From Drosophila persimilis (lineage: Eukaryota; Arthropoda; Insecta; Diptera; Drosophilidae): a stretch of 64,000 nt of DNA. The notes beneath the pieces were generated by a model. That model did no database searches and was not told the DNA's origin. It saw nothing but the letters and a program-made list of their open reading frames with translations. How positions within the stretch are numbered: the first letter of the stretch is position 1; each line of letters begins with the position of its first letter. The stretch spans positions 372,001 through 436,000 of the forward strand of contig NW_020825307.1 of assembly GCF_003286085.1 (NCBI RefSeq), read 5' to 3'. The position numbers were made by a program, and so were the translations under genes. This document shows positions 25,596 to 35,797 of this stretch, piece after piece.

Positions 25596-25941
25596 TATAC
25601 CCTATTCTTTTGGGTAAACCTAATATAACCCAACCCACGAAAGCATCTCTAATTTCTTGTATTATAAGAACATTTATGTATGTACAGTGCACTCATGTCC
25701 TTATTAGTCAAGGGATACCCCCGTGGTTGACCAATAAGCAACTCCGGAATTAAGCAAATGTTTTTTTCCATAATATGATGAAAAAACAAAGTGACACCAT
25801 TTGCACTTTATTGTTTCTCTGTATGAGTCTAGGAAATCAGATCTTGCAATTTATATAGATGCCATTGGAACTACTGATCGTATGACAAGCATTTGTACGG
25901 AAAGCCGCTTTTAACAATAATAGAAAATCCTGCAAGGGTAT
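25596..25941. mobile_element. Short non-autonomous element with TATACCCT..AGGGTAT ends
   Basis: The left end is TATACCCTATTC and the right end is CCTGCAAGGGTAT. The 346-base interior is AT-rich and non-coding. It has the same terminal signature as 20511-20796. Confidence 0.4.
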
Positions 25942-26255
25942 CTACAGTCTCGACCCACGAAGCAGGCACTCTTTTCTTGTCTTGCTATTTTTGTAAAGCG
26001 AATGAAGAGGGGAAAAAAGGAAAATTGCAACTTATGCAAAATATTTGCACCAGGGGGTTTCGCCGCAGAAGATGCCTTTGCGGACCGGCCCGGAGCGGGA
26101 ATGGCGGCCCGGCCATGCACATGCATAAATAATCTATGACACGGGGGACAAATTGAAATTAACATAATAAGCAAACAATGGACAAATCATTTTTTGTTCT
26201 CGTGTTTCGGCTCTTTTCCATTTTAATGCGGTGCCAAAACTTGTATAATTGGATC

Positions 26256-27596
26256 TCAGCCCTGGCGGGACTTCTTGCGCACCTGATAGCGGGCCAAGGC
26301 CGCCTCGAAGACCTCGCCAACGGTCCGCTTGCGCCAGATGAGAGTACGGTCGACGGTCGGCTTGGTTACGGTGGGGATGGGCAGGTTCTTCAAATCAGTA
26401 TCCTGCCCATCGTCATCCTTTGATTTGTATTTGGGATCTGCAGTAGCTTCCTTACTGGTATCGGGGTTTTCTGCTGGCTCCATCTTCTTTTTCTGCTTCT
26501 CCTTCTTCTTGGCATGGTCTGGACTCTTGGACTGCTCCGACTTATTTCCCTGATCCTGGTCCCGGTCCCGATCCTGGTCCTGGTCCTGGTCCAGCTTCTT
26601 AGTCTGCTTTTGCTTCTTGGCCTGTGCCAGCTTCATATTCTTTTCCTTCTCATCCTCCACCTCATCTTCGGTGGAATCATCAATGCTGAAGTCAGAGTCC
26701 GCATCTATGTTGTTGTTCAAGTGCGCCTGGGAGTTGGTTGCACTACCTGGCTTGTCTTCAGTTGGATCTGGAACTGAGGTCGGCTTGGCAGGAGACGCTG
26801 CTGGAGGCTGCTGCTGCTCTTCATCCTCAGAGGCACGGCGTTTTCTGTAGCTGCGGTGCTTTGGCACATCCGCTTTGATGGGCTTGTAGGCCACTTCCTC
26901 CGTGGATGGTGCCGTCTTGGGCTTGACCATCGTATCTGCGGTGCCCAGTTTTTGCTCGTACAGATGTCTGTAGAAGCCGTCGAGGTCCTTTTGCTTGGTC
27001 ACATCTCCAATGGCCTCGAGGTAGTCGGCCCGCTGTTCTTTTTCTTGGAGCTCACGCACGTACTCAAGCCTTTTGCGATACGCTGCTGTCACATAGGTGT
27101 CCTTGTCTTTGTACATTTCGCCCTCAGCCTCGCGGTCCTTCTGTACTTGCCGCTCGACACGCAGCTCCTTCTCTAGCTTCCGCCGCTCGGCGTGCTCCAT
27201 GAGACGGTTGATGTACTTGGCCTTGCGGGGCTCCTTACTTTTGGTCAGCTTGGCCTCGTCTCGTTTGTTCTCCATTTCGTCATAGAGCTCGTCGTACTGG
27301 AATATGGTGGGATCCTCGGCCAGGGCCTTTTCCTGCATGCGGCGTGCCACCCGACGCTCCATTACACTGGGCCCTCCGGTTACGCTAGCTTTCGGGCGTA
27401 TTTGTGGGGCATTATTGGCACTGTCGTCCGACTCGCTGCTCTCATCGAATATGGACGGTTTGATGGGCGGCTTTGCCGGCCTGGCAGCCTCCTTCTTTTG
27501 CTGCCCCGGGATTATTAGGCCATACCTAAGATCATCATTCACACATTAATAGTTATTTTATAAATATATTTCAAACAATACTCACGGTTTTGACAT
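26256..27596 (-). CDS. CG1622: NSRP1-like nuclear speckle splicing regulator (CG1622 orthologue)
   Basis: Probable nuclear splicing regulator. Exon 1 codes only 11 bases (27596..27586: Met-Ser-Lys plus CC). A 60-base intron (GTGAGT to CTTAG) follows, then exon 2 is 27525..26256. The split codon gives Pro and restores the NSRP1-family N-terminus with YGLIIP, predicting 426 residues. The ATG at 27542 lies inside the intron and is not the start. The conserved family core is at about 70-195: KALAEDPTIFQYD, a long charged coiled coil, then DVTKQKDLDGFYRHL. The C-terminal half is Lys/Glu/Asp/Gln-rich with DQDQDRD repeats and an acidic SIDDSTEDE patch, like the charged tail of human NSRP1. ATTAAA on the minus strand at 26222-26227 may be its poly(A) signal. 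It is head-to-head with RpS15Aa. The symbol rests on remembered synteny. Confidence 0.88.
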
Positions 27597-27637
27597 TTCG
27601 TATTGTTTTTTGTTTTTTAAGAACAATGTTTATATTT

Positions 27638-27652
27638 TTGCAGTGTGACCGC
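27638..27652 (-). promoter_or_regulatory. Core-promoter motif 1 (M1BP-type) for the NSRP1-like gene
   Basis: CAGTGTGACCG on the plus strand reads CGGTCACACTG on the minus strand, an excellent match to Drosophila motif 1 (YGGTCACACTR). It lies about 45-55 bases upstream of the NSRP1-like ATG. Motif 1 is typical of housekeeping genes. Confidence 0.7.
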
Positions 27653-27789
27653 AAGCTGTTGCGCCCCAAAACGCCAATTTTTTTTGTGGTTTTGCGGTTC
27701 GTTTTTCAGCACTGGCAGCAGTAGCAACTCTGAGTGCTTCAAAGCAACTCTGGCAGCTGTCAAATGTCAGATGCAGCGGGCTCGACTTC

Positions 27790-27850
27790 CTCTTTCTCTT
27801 TTCCGATACGTTCGCGGTCGTGTAAATTTGTGTTTGCAAATCAATCCTAG
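27790..27850 (+). other. RpS15Aa: Non-coding first exon of RpS15Aa with pyrimidine-rich TCT/TOP start
   Basis: The stretch TTCCTCTTTCTCTTTTCC at 27787-27804 looks like the polypyrimidine initiator of ribosomal protein genes. The exon probably ends at 27850, just before GTAATC. The intron runs to the acceptor TTTTGCAG at 28581. The exact start site is not resolved. Confidence 0.55.
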
Positions 27851-28581
27851 GTAATCGTCGCTTAATTTAATAGATTTGTTGAAATAAAGCCAAAAAATGG
27901 CTAGCCAAATGTGCCCACTATGGTTTACACCATAAATTTAGTGCGAGCGCGATGCAAAATATGTGAAAAGTGTTATTCTTTTTATATTTTTTTATTGTGG
28001 GCCGAAATTTATGGCAGTACTTGTTGGCCGAGAGTGGTTAAACCGAACACTGTCCGCTTGGAGCAATGTATAAACAAGACATTGTCCATCAATGAATCTA
28101 AATAACATTTATGGTTTTTTTGCCAATTTTTTTCTGTGTGGCGGCGTTTTTTGGCTGTGGTTCCTGCCCGGAGAGGGAGATGTCAGCTGTGTGTGCGGCT
28201 GCTGTTGTTGCTGGTGGTTGTGTGGTTGGGCTGGCGCTGTGTAGGGCTTTGGGCCGCCGCAGCGGGCTTGAGATGAGAATCATCCGAAGCAGTGTCTGGG
28301 GGCATTTGCAAGCCGGCAAATGGATGGTGCCCCTGCCCTGCCCCCAAAGGCTGTCCTGTCGGGTAGCTGTTGTTGTTTACACTATGTAACACCGATGCCC
28401 AGGCAGAGGAACGCACACAACCACAAGCAGGCATACGCACACATACACACAGGCAATGGCGGCCGCCCTGGAGTTGTTCTTTTTCATGTATTTTGCACGT
28501 GCTAGCATTTCTACAGTTTATTTTTTTGTTGTTCTGCGAGAGCCGTGAACTAATTTGTACTCTCGTTTTCACATTTTGCAG
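27851..28581 (+). other. 5' UTR intron of RpS15Aa
   Basis: About 731 bases from GTAATC to TTTTGCAG. No open frame looks genic. Ribosomal protein introns often host snoRNAs, but I could not identify clear box C/D or H/ACA elements by eye. Confidence 0.5.
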
Positions 28582-28583
28582 CC

Positions 28584-28976
28584 ATGGTGCGTATGAACGT
28601 ATTGGCCGATGCCCTTAAATGCATCAACAACGCCGAGAAGCGTGGCAAGCGCCAGGTGCTGCTGCGTCCCTGCTCCAAGGTGATCATCAAGTTCCTGACT
28701 GTGATGATGAAGCACGGCTATATCGGCGAGTTTGAGATTGTCGATGACCATCGGTCTGGCAAGATCGTGGTGAACCTCACCGGACGCCTCAACAAATGTG
28801 GCGTCATCTCGCCACGGTTCGATGTGCCCATCAACGACATTGAGAAGTGGACCAACAATCTGCTGCCCTCCCGTCAGTTCGGCTACGTCGTTTTGACCAC
28901 CTCGGGCGGTATCATGGATCACGAGGAGGCCAGGAGAAAACATTTGGGAGGCAAGATCCTCGGCTTCTTCTTCTAA
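28584..28976 (+). CDS. RpS15Aa: Ribosomal protein S15A (uS8 family)
   Basis: Component of the small cytosolic ribosomal subunit. The 130-residue protein is intact and full length for eukaryotic S15A. It starts [19 protein letters not shown] and ends KILGFFF, both diagnostic. The coding region sits in one exon: the acceptor TTTTGCAG ends at 28581 and the ATG follows two bases later. The 5' leader exon is near 27.8 kb and a poly(A) signal AATAAA is at 29137-29142. It is divergent from the NSRP1-like gene on the minus strand. No frame damage is seen, so this is the functional gene rather than a retrocopy, as the 5' intron also shows. The symbol comes from remembered synteny; S15A paralogues exist in flies. 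Confidence 0.95.
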   Translation: MVRMNVLADALKCINNAEKRGKRQVLLRPCSKVIIKFLTVMMKHGYIGEFEIVDDHRSGKIVVNLTGRLNKCGVISPRFDVPINDIEKWTNNLLPSRQFGYVVLTTSGGIMDHEEARRKHLGGKILGFFF

Positions 28977-29136
28977 GCGAAGGAACCGGCGTCGTCTACA
29001 ACCTAATGCTAAAGCGTATGTGTGGGAGTTGATATGTAGAATGTTGTTTTATTTCACACGAGCCTAGGGCCGAGGAGGATTTCATTCAAGCATAAAGTAG
29101 TTGCAACAAAACTGAATGTTCACAGAGTTAACGCGA

Positions 29137-29142
29137 AATAAA
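29137..29142 (+). terminator. Poly(A) signal of RpS15Aa
   Basis: Canonical AATAAA about 160 bases downstream of the RpS15Aa stop codon. Confidence 0.6.
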
Positions 29143-29284
29143 ATGATTTGATACATATTAATATTAATCAAGATTTTTTTATGTAATTGTACATGTAACA
29201 TGTAAGCCGAAAAGATGAATGAAAATAATAGTAAATCAATCTGACAACGTGAAACCAACCCAAGCATCTCTGTGTATAATTGGA

Positions 29285-29620
29285 GTGGCGCCAGTACCGG
29301 AAGCCAAGAGCCGGTGCCAAGTGGATGAGTGTAAAACGCATAGCATGGACCAGTAAGACCTCGAAGAAGCTGTTCTTTATTTATGATTCACTGAAGGCAC
29401 TCCTTACAGAATCGTGCCAAATGAATCGCATCGTATCCTGTACGGCTATATTATTGACAAGGCTCAGGAAGGGACAACCGTTTTTGGATCCGGAACAAAG
29501 AGAGACGATGTAGCGCACACGCACTGTGTAAGTGGGTCCAGGAAGGCAATGACCTGGCTGCAGCCAGATTCGTGCAAACATCAAAACGGACACCACTGAG
29601 GTGTCGCATTAGGCCTTCTT
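29285..29620 (+). pseudogene. Possible degraded coding fragment of unknown origin
   Basis: Protein-like sequence passes between frames here. One frame reads KWMSVKRIAWTSKTSKK and then YDSLK. A second continues with RIVPNESHRILYGYIIDKAQ. A third gives HALCKWVQEGNDLAAARF. Such frame hopping with non-repetitive composition suggests a decayed retrocopy or transposon piece. I do not recognise the parent protein. Confidence 0.3.
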
Positions 29621-29624
29621 TGCA

Positions 29625-32340
29625 TTTGACTTTAGAGTCTCTCTAAAGAGCGCAAAAAACGAGCTGCAGTCTATCTGCAGTTACGAGTGTCTATTAGATA
29701 CGCGCTCGCAGCTTAATTCCAAGAATTAGAACAACTGCATAATTTTGAATGTAAACATATTGGCGGGAAACAATTCCCGCAGAAAATAAAACAGCAAACG
29801 GTCACTTTATACTATGTGTTGTACACCGATAATTGCTGATGGCATTAATCGAACATGGATCAGCTGTTCATTGGCCCTGCCAACCGATTCCAGTTTTGCG
29901 GCTGTCCCGCCAAATTGCAGTTGGATTTCAAAATAATCATTTTATGAGCATCTTACGTAAACGAAACCTAAACAAATCAATTTTCACTTTATATCTCTTC
30001 CATTACCTGCTTAAAAGTTCTGCTCGTACGAAATTGCTCTTGCTCAAATTAGAGCTAATAGGTGTGTGTAAGAAGCAAAGAAATTTTCCACAACAATTCC
30101 ATTATATACAGAATTCTGATTGTATGCAATCAATTAGACGGAAAACCCTGATTAGATTTAAATTAATAATGACAATCAATCGAAATTGCAACGAACACAT
30201 TTCCGACGATTATCTATCCTGATAATTATAGGTTCTTTCAAACACCGGCCACCCCCAAATGATGAGTCCAGAAATTTTTCAATTTAATTGCAATATACAT
30301 ATATTTGTATCTACTCATCAGCTATGGACGGAAAAATTAACTACCGACTTTTGCGTTGCGTGCGGGGTCGGTCCCAGGACAAAGATAATTGATGAGCAGC
30401 CAATCTGTCGATATCTACGGCAGGGCGGAACAACAATGGCAGTAGCGCCCACGTCCACCCCACACCACCCCACTCATATCTGGCCATCCATCGCGGCTAT
30501 TAAAAGGTCATAAGCAGCTGCAGAATTATTCATTTCATATTTGATTACCGCATGCCAATACTAGTACGAGTATGACTGGGTCCATTTCAATTATGTATCT
30601 ACGAGTACGAGTATTGGCCATATTTTTTTTCCACACGACCCAACCTTTGCGGCATGGCTGAAAATGGCTGAAATGGTTGCTCAGCACACCAGCAACAGCC
30701 CACACCAGACATACCGATTATCATTTGATTCTTGCTTTATCAGTCTATAAAATAATCAAGTTGCACGACAGACGACAGCACACTACTCGTATATGAATTA
30801 TATACTAAACGAGTACGTATATGTATGTATATGTATGGTATGTACTTTCCGGTCGCGATTGGGTATTTCAATGTCATTTGATTTCAAGTCAGTCCGAGGA
30901 GTCCTGCTTTCCATTAGAGTAAATGCGTTTTTCCACGTTCAACGAAATACATATGTAGGTCCGTTGGAGCCAGAGCGTTTGTACAATCAAGACAGTTGAA
31001 AGTCATGCCGGCCCAACGCCCTCAATTTGGCTCAGACGGAGATTATTCCACTTCTTTTTTTGTTTGTGTTTCTGTGTTCAGAAAATGTTTCTTTCCAGTA
31101 AACGGTTTGGCTCTCACAGCTTTCTGGGCAGTGATTTAGCAAAATCGAAACAGCATTTGTAATTTTTTCGTTTTTTTCAGCTGTCGAGATGCTTATGAAT
31201 ATGTATAGCGTTAGTTTTTTCTGCGATAGTTGGCTAACATGCTCAGGTAAAAACAAAATGGGAAGGTTATTCACGCGGGACGCCGAAACTGAGATGCTCT
31301 TGTCTTTGCCCAAGCTCCAGAACAAAGGTGCTTCACAGTTGCATTTGTCTGTGACAGTTCTCTGTTCTCTCTATCGATATAGTACAGATTCTATTCTTGT
31401 ATTTGTATAGTAGACCGTTTTGTTTTTGTTGCTGCCATAGGAACTATGCATCTGCAAGGGTATCCACAGCAAGCCATCGCTTCTTTTGGTTTGTTTTATT
31501 GTGGAGTAGTAAAACAGTTGCTAACATGCGAACGAACATTTTTCTCGCCTGACAACTGATAAGCGCCAACGCAATGAAATAGTAAGTATACTCTTTCCGT
31601 ATAGATACAGTTAGAACGCTGCGATCGCACCATTTGAAAGGGTTCGTTCTGTTCTGTTTTCTGGTAGCTTCGATCGGCGACACAGTAACAGCGTTGAAGC
31701 TTTTTCCACGATTCGCAGCAGCTGGCTGTACGAATGTATGTGTGTGCATATACATATGTATGTATGTATGGACAACGCATTTGTGTAAACTAGTTTGGCC
31801 AAAGAGTAACCGAGACAGACAGACTGAGGGGCAGATCGTGTGATGCGCTGCGCCACACGTAATGGGTGGACTCTAGGAAAAGCGGGAGGGCTTGACACGG
31901 AGCGGATCGCAAGCACAACATCTCGCTCCATCCATCACTTTCGCACACACAGAAAGAGCCCCGCCGAGACCTGCTTAATATGCAAGACATCCACGTCACC
32001 TCTCGCTTGCACTTAACATTGAAAAGAAAAACGGGAATCCAAAACGGGAATACTGTGGCGAAAGGGGAAGTGCAGCGTAACCCACTGCTGGCACTGTGTC
32101 ATAGTCATCCATCAGCTGCTGGCGCTGCAACTGCGGCTGCTCTGTGGACTGGTGACGTTGGGTTCCGGCATTCTCGGCATATTAATACTCCGTATAATCG
32201 CCGGCTGCTATTTCGCAATCGGCTCGGTCTATGTCTGGGACCTGCGATAAAAGCCCCGAAAGCAGATAAGCAGGGCGAAAGTCCGTCCGTCTGTTGGCCG
32301 GAACGGGCGCGGACCTCCCCCTGATAAAGACCCACGTGTG
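29625..32340. other. Intergenic DNA between RpS15Aa and the peroxiredoxin gene
   Basis: No supported gene is seen. It is AT-rich. A TATCGATA word (DRE core) lies at about 31373-31380, a TCTGCAAGGGTATC end motif at 31451-31464 and TATG runs near 31755. Open frames of 100-130 codons at about 29.83-30.22 and 31.98-32.32 kb have no recognisable similarity and unconvincing composition. Confidence 0.45.
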
Positions 32341-32361
32341 CATCTTAGTATTCAATACAGT

Positions 32362-32367
32362 TTTATT
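32362..32367 (-). terminator. Poly(A) signal of the peroxiredoxin gene
   Basis: TTTATT on the plus strand is AATAAA on the minus strand, about 316 bases downstream of the peroxiredoxin stop codon. Confidence 0.5.
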
Positions 32368-32682
32368 GAGGCGAAATTACAAAATAAGAGCAAACTCAAA
32401 TAAATCACTTTCCGCTTAGGTAATGTTTGTGTGTTTGGTGTGTTGTTGTTGTGTGCAATGCAGAGGGAGAAAGAACAAATTATTTCACAGTTTCTGTTCA
32501 CAAATCATAATAATATGCATGTACTCGTATATAGATGACGAACTAGCTCTAGGGTTATGATTTATTATATGTATATTTAGGGTGTTCAAATGTGTGCGTG
32601 TCTGTGCAATGCGATTCGAATCGTCCTGGACTCGCCAGAGGCACAGCACCGCACAGGCACAGCCCCACAGATGATTAGCTTC

Positions 32683-33267
32683 TTAGGAGGTGGTGGAAAA
32701 GTACTCCTTGGACTTGGTGGGGTCGGCCACCATGGTCTTCTGGCCGGGCTTCCAGTTGGCTGGGCACACCTCGCCGTACTTGTCCGTATACTGGAAGGCC
32801 TGGACGAGGCGCAGAGTCTCCTCAACGCTGCGGCCAACGGGAAGATCGTTGATGGTGATTTGGCGCAAGTTCTGCTTGTCATCAATGATGAAGAGGCCAC
32901 GGAAGGGAATGCCGGTCTCCTCATCCAGAACACCATAGTCGCGGGCCACCTTCATCGACTTATCGGCCAGCAGCGGAATGTCCATGCTGCCCAGACCGCC
33001 CTGCTTACGGGCGGTGTTGATCCACGCCAGATGGGTGAACTGGCTGTCCGTGGAGCAACCAATCACCTCGCAGTTGATTTTGCGGAACTCGGCAGCACTC
33101 TCCGAGAAGGCAATGATCTCCGTGGGGCACACAAAGGTGAAGTCCAGTGGATAGAAGAACAGCACCAGGTACTTTCCCTTGTAGTCGCTCAGTTTGATGT
33201 CCTTGAACACGCCATTGACCACGGCGGTGCCGGCGAACTCGGGTGCGGATTTCTGCAGTTGGGGCAT
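32683..33267 (-). CDS. Jafrac1: 2-Cys peroxiredoxin (thioredoxin peroxidase 1, Prx2/Jafrac1 type)
   Basis: Cytosolic enzyme that reduces hydrogen peroxide and organic peroxides using thioredoxin. The protein is 194 residues, the normal length for typical 2-Cys peroxiredoxins. The peroxidatic cysteine is C47 in DFTFVCPTE and the resolving cysteine is C168 in GEVCPANW. Residues 90-93 are GGLG, and the C-terminal arm ends EYFSTTS. Together these form the GGLG/YF pair linked in the family to sensitivity to over-oxidation. There is no signal peptide, which fits the cytosolic form. The whole coding region is one exon. The ATG directly follows the acceptor CCCCATCAG, so an intron splits the 5' UTR. 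Candidate donors for the leader exon lie near 33.83 or 33.89 kb. The symbol comes from sequence type plus remembered 11E synteny. Confidence 0.95.
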   Translation of the reverse strand: MPQLQKSAPEFAGTAVVNGVFKDIKLSDYKGKYLVLFFYPLDFTFVCPTEIIAFSESAAEFRKINCEVIGCSTDSQFTHLAWINTARKQGGLGSMDIPLLADKSMKVARDYGVLDEETGIPFRGLFIIDDKQNLRQITINDLPVGRSVEETLRLVQAFQYTDKYGEVCPANWKPGQKTMVADPTKSKEYFSTTS

Positions 33268-35790
33268 CTGATGGGGAAAGAGAAAGGGTTTTATATAATA
33301 AGTAAAAGCTAAGCTCAAAGTCACAAGATGGCGGGTGTTTAGCCGTCGTGCGGCGGTCCGAGCTAGACAGGGCACCTATTTATGTATGGATGTAGGCATG
33401 TAATTGTAATGGAGGTGGCCGAATATTTGTACCAATTGAACTTTGGGCACGTTTTAGTGCGGATGTAGGGGCTTTAATTACAGAAATCGGAAAAATTCGC
33501 CGCATTTTGCGCATATTTTAACCCTATTTCGTGTTCTTTTTTGATTAAATTTGTCTATAGCCGGCACACACTACGAGTGTATATGTGCGAGTGTGTGGTG
33601 TGTGCGTGCCTGTGTGAGGCTGCGTCTGCCCTGTGTGCGCGTGTAGTGGTGCTCTTGAGCGAGGGACGTGCCAATAAAGCACAATGTGAAAGAAAATGAC
33701 TACGAATGTTCGGTGCTCAACAAAACTTGTGAAATAATCTGCGACTCAACATCATCATCGCAATCATAACTATCAGCACACACAGCAACAACAGACAACT
33801 ACGGTAATGGTAATCATGATTGGTCTTACACTCCACAGTAATTTCTCTTTGACTTTGCCTAATATTTGCGAAATATTCATTGTCGGACACTCACTTTAAC
33901 CTGTTGGGTATAGTATGTATGTAATTGCTTGACTTCCGCTTTGGGGTCTCGGTCTCGGGTCGATCTCAGATGTGGTCGAAAATAACCAGAGAAAAAGCAC
34001 AACCTTCCGGCACGGTAACGAAATCGCGAATGGAGGAAGATGTAGCTATGGTATACAGTATACGGTTAATGCAGTGCTGCCATTTTAGCTAGATTTTCTT
34101 ATTTTAAAAGCAAATAGTTTGAAAAATATTTGAAATGCATTGCTTGAAATCCAGCTTATTTTGGCTTAAAATAATTAGTACAACAAAATTTGTTTTTTTA
34201 TTTTATTGTTATATTTGTTAATTTTTAGCGAGAAAACTCATAAAAATCATATTTCTTGTTCGTATTTTTGTATATCATCCAAGTTTGTGTATAAATGTAT
34301 AGTAATTTTTCGTTGATAAATTTTATTCACACTACAGCACATGTTTACACATTTACATACGACAAAAATGCCGAAAGTGTCTTATTGGTTACTGGTTAAA
34401 CCCCCAACTGACCTCACAAAATTGTAATGCTGCTTTATAAGGCAAAAAAACATATTGCGTCCAATGCAAGCCTGGCACAAACTAACAAAATACCTTTTGT
34501 TAGAAAGTCCTCAAGAAACAGAGGAGCAGGAGGCTGCGGTTTGTTTGTACTTTGCTGAGCACTCGGCCATAGCATAATGAAGTGGAAAAAATCATGTCAT
34601 TACTTTAAATAAAAATTAAAAAAAAAAAAGCATATAATTTTTTTTATGGTTAGGTTATTTTTAAGCTATTTGTTTTTTAATTTTTAGCCTATTCTAGCTA
34701 ATTTTTTTCTTCAATCTAGCTTATGGAGACTCCCAAAATCTGGCAGCACCTCCCTTTTGCTCTTTGCGCCAAATGTGTGCTTCAGGCGATGCTCACTATC
34801 GATAAATGCGCGTTTAAGAAAATTACCAGATTATGTTGGGATTTCATTACTTATTGATGGTTAAATCATTAGCACGGGCAAATAGTAGGCAAAAAGAATT
34901 CGGACATGGACTTCAGAGCCGCAAAGACCAAGATTATTCATCATGAAAACATCGAAACCCTCGAATGGCGCCTCCATCGATTTATTTTGCATGTCATATT
35001 TATATTAGGTAGCGACAGCTCGGCGAGCTTTTGCGGGACATCATATCTATTATGGTGCATGTCGAACGAAAAAACCCACATAGGGTTAGGGGTTTGCTAT
35101 CGAATTCCCATGAAAACATTACAATTTTGTTCAAACATGTCTTGATAACTGAAAGCTAAATTGTTCCCACCTTCTTAAGTTCGAGCATGGCCGGCCGGCA
35201 GCCGGCATCGATAGATGCGATAGCGGCCGGGCGCTGGTTATCGCTTGCAGTAACAGTGTGGCGGGCGTATATCGTCTTTAAATTAGATTCACCAAACAAT
35301 TCAAACACACGTTTAGCGAAGATTCGGATTCTAACTGAATTTAATAGTGCACAATTAGTATGTATTTAGTGGGTAATCGCATTAACGTTACATTAATAAC
35401 ACTAAAACTAAACTGCTTTAACATTATGCGTACATATTATAATTCTGGTTGATTTAAATTTTTGCTACATGTATTCGTGGTTCGAGGGGGTGCCATGCCG
35501 CGGCTTAGAATGTGAATCTTTCATAAATAAATAACTCTACCAAACAGCAAGGCCAAGCTCTTGGTCTATCGTATAGGTATATTCTGTCTCAGTCTTTTTC
35601 TTTAAATTTAACGGGTTAAACGTATGTAGTTTATAAAAAAAAAAAAAAAAATAGTTATAGTAGAAGATAACTATTTTCTAGCCTAAACTTAGGTTTTGGG
35701 GGAATATTCAATCGTGTAATTGTGTTTCGTGCAAATCAGATTGCATTTGTCTCAGGGGCTCAGCCCCGTCTCCTCCGATCCGCCAACGAA
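33268..35790. other. 5' UTR intron and promoter of the peroxiredoxin gene, then intergenic DNA
   Basis: On the minus strand the leader intron ends at 33268 (CCATCAG). Candidate leader-exon donors are GTAAGA near 33,831 and GTGAGT near 33,893. DRE-like ATCGATA words occur near 34,798 and 35,209. 34070-34750 is bounded by inverted GTGCTGCCA words. Beyond that is AT-rich DNA, with the 3' UTR of the inositol kinase gene expected on the right. No other gene is supported. Confidence 0.45.
34070..34750. repeat. AT-rich segment bounded by inverted GTGCTGCCA / TGGCAGCAC
   Basis: The left side reads CAGTGCTGCCATTTTAGCTAG. The right side, on the other strand, reads GTGCTGCCAGATTTTGGGAG, followed by TAAGCTAGATTG. 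The interior is strongly AT-rich. It could be an old MITE-like insertion. No target duplication was established. Confidence 0.3.
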
Positions 35791-35797
35791 TTAGGGT

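Noticed and set aside
27526-27542. ATG at 27542 as the start of the NSRP1-like protein
   Set aside because: It lies in a 60-base intron. Splicing from 27586 restores the family N-terminus with YGLIIP.
27851-28581. snoRNA in the RpS15Aa intron
   Set aside because: I could not find a convincing pair of C and D boxes or an H/ACA fold by eye.
29833-30222. 129-codon plus-strand open frame
   Set aside because: It starts at TTG, lies in AT-rich sequence, shows no recognised similarity and has no splice or promoter support.
32590-33312. 240-codon plus-strand open frame over the peroxiredoxin
   Set aside because: It is antisense to an intact, unmistakable peroxiredoxin.
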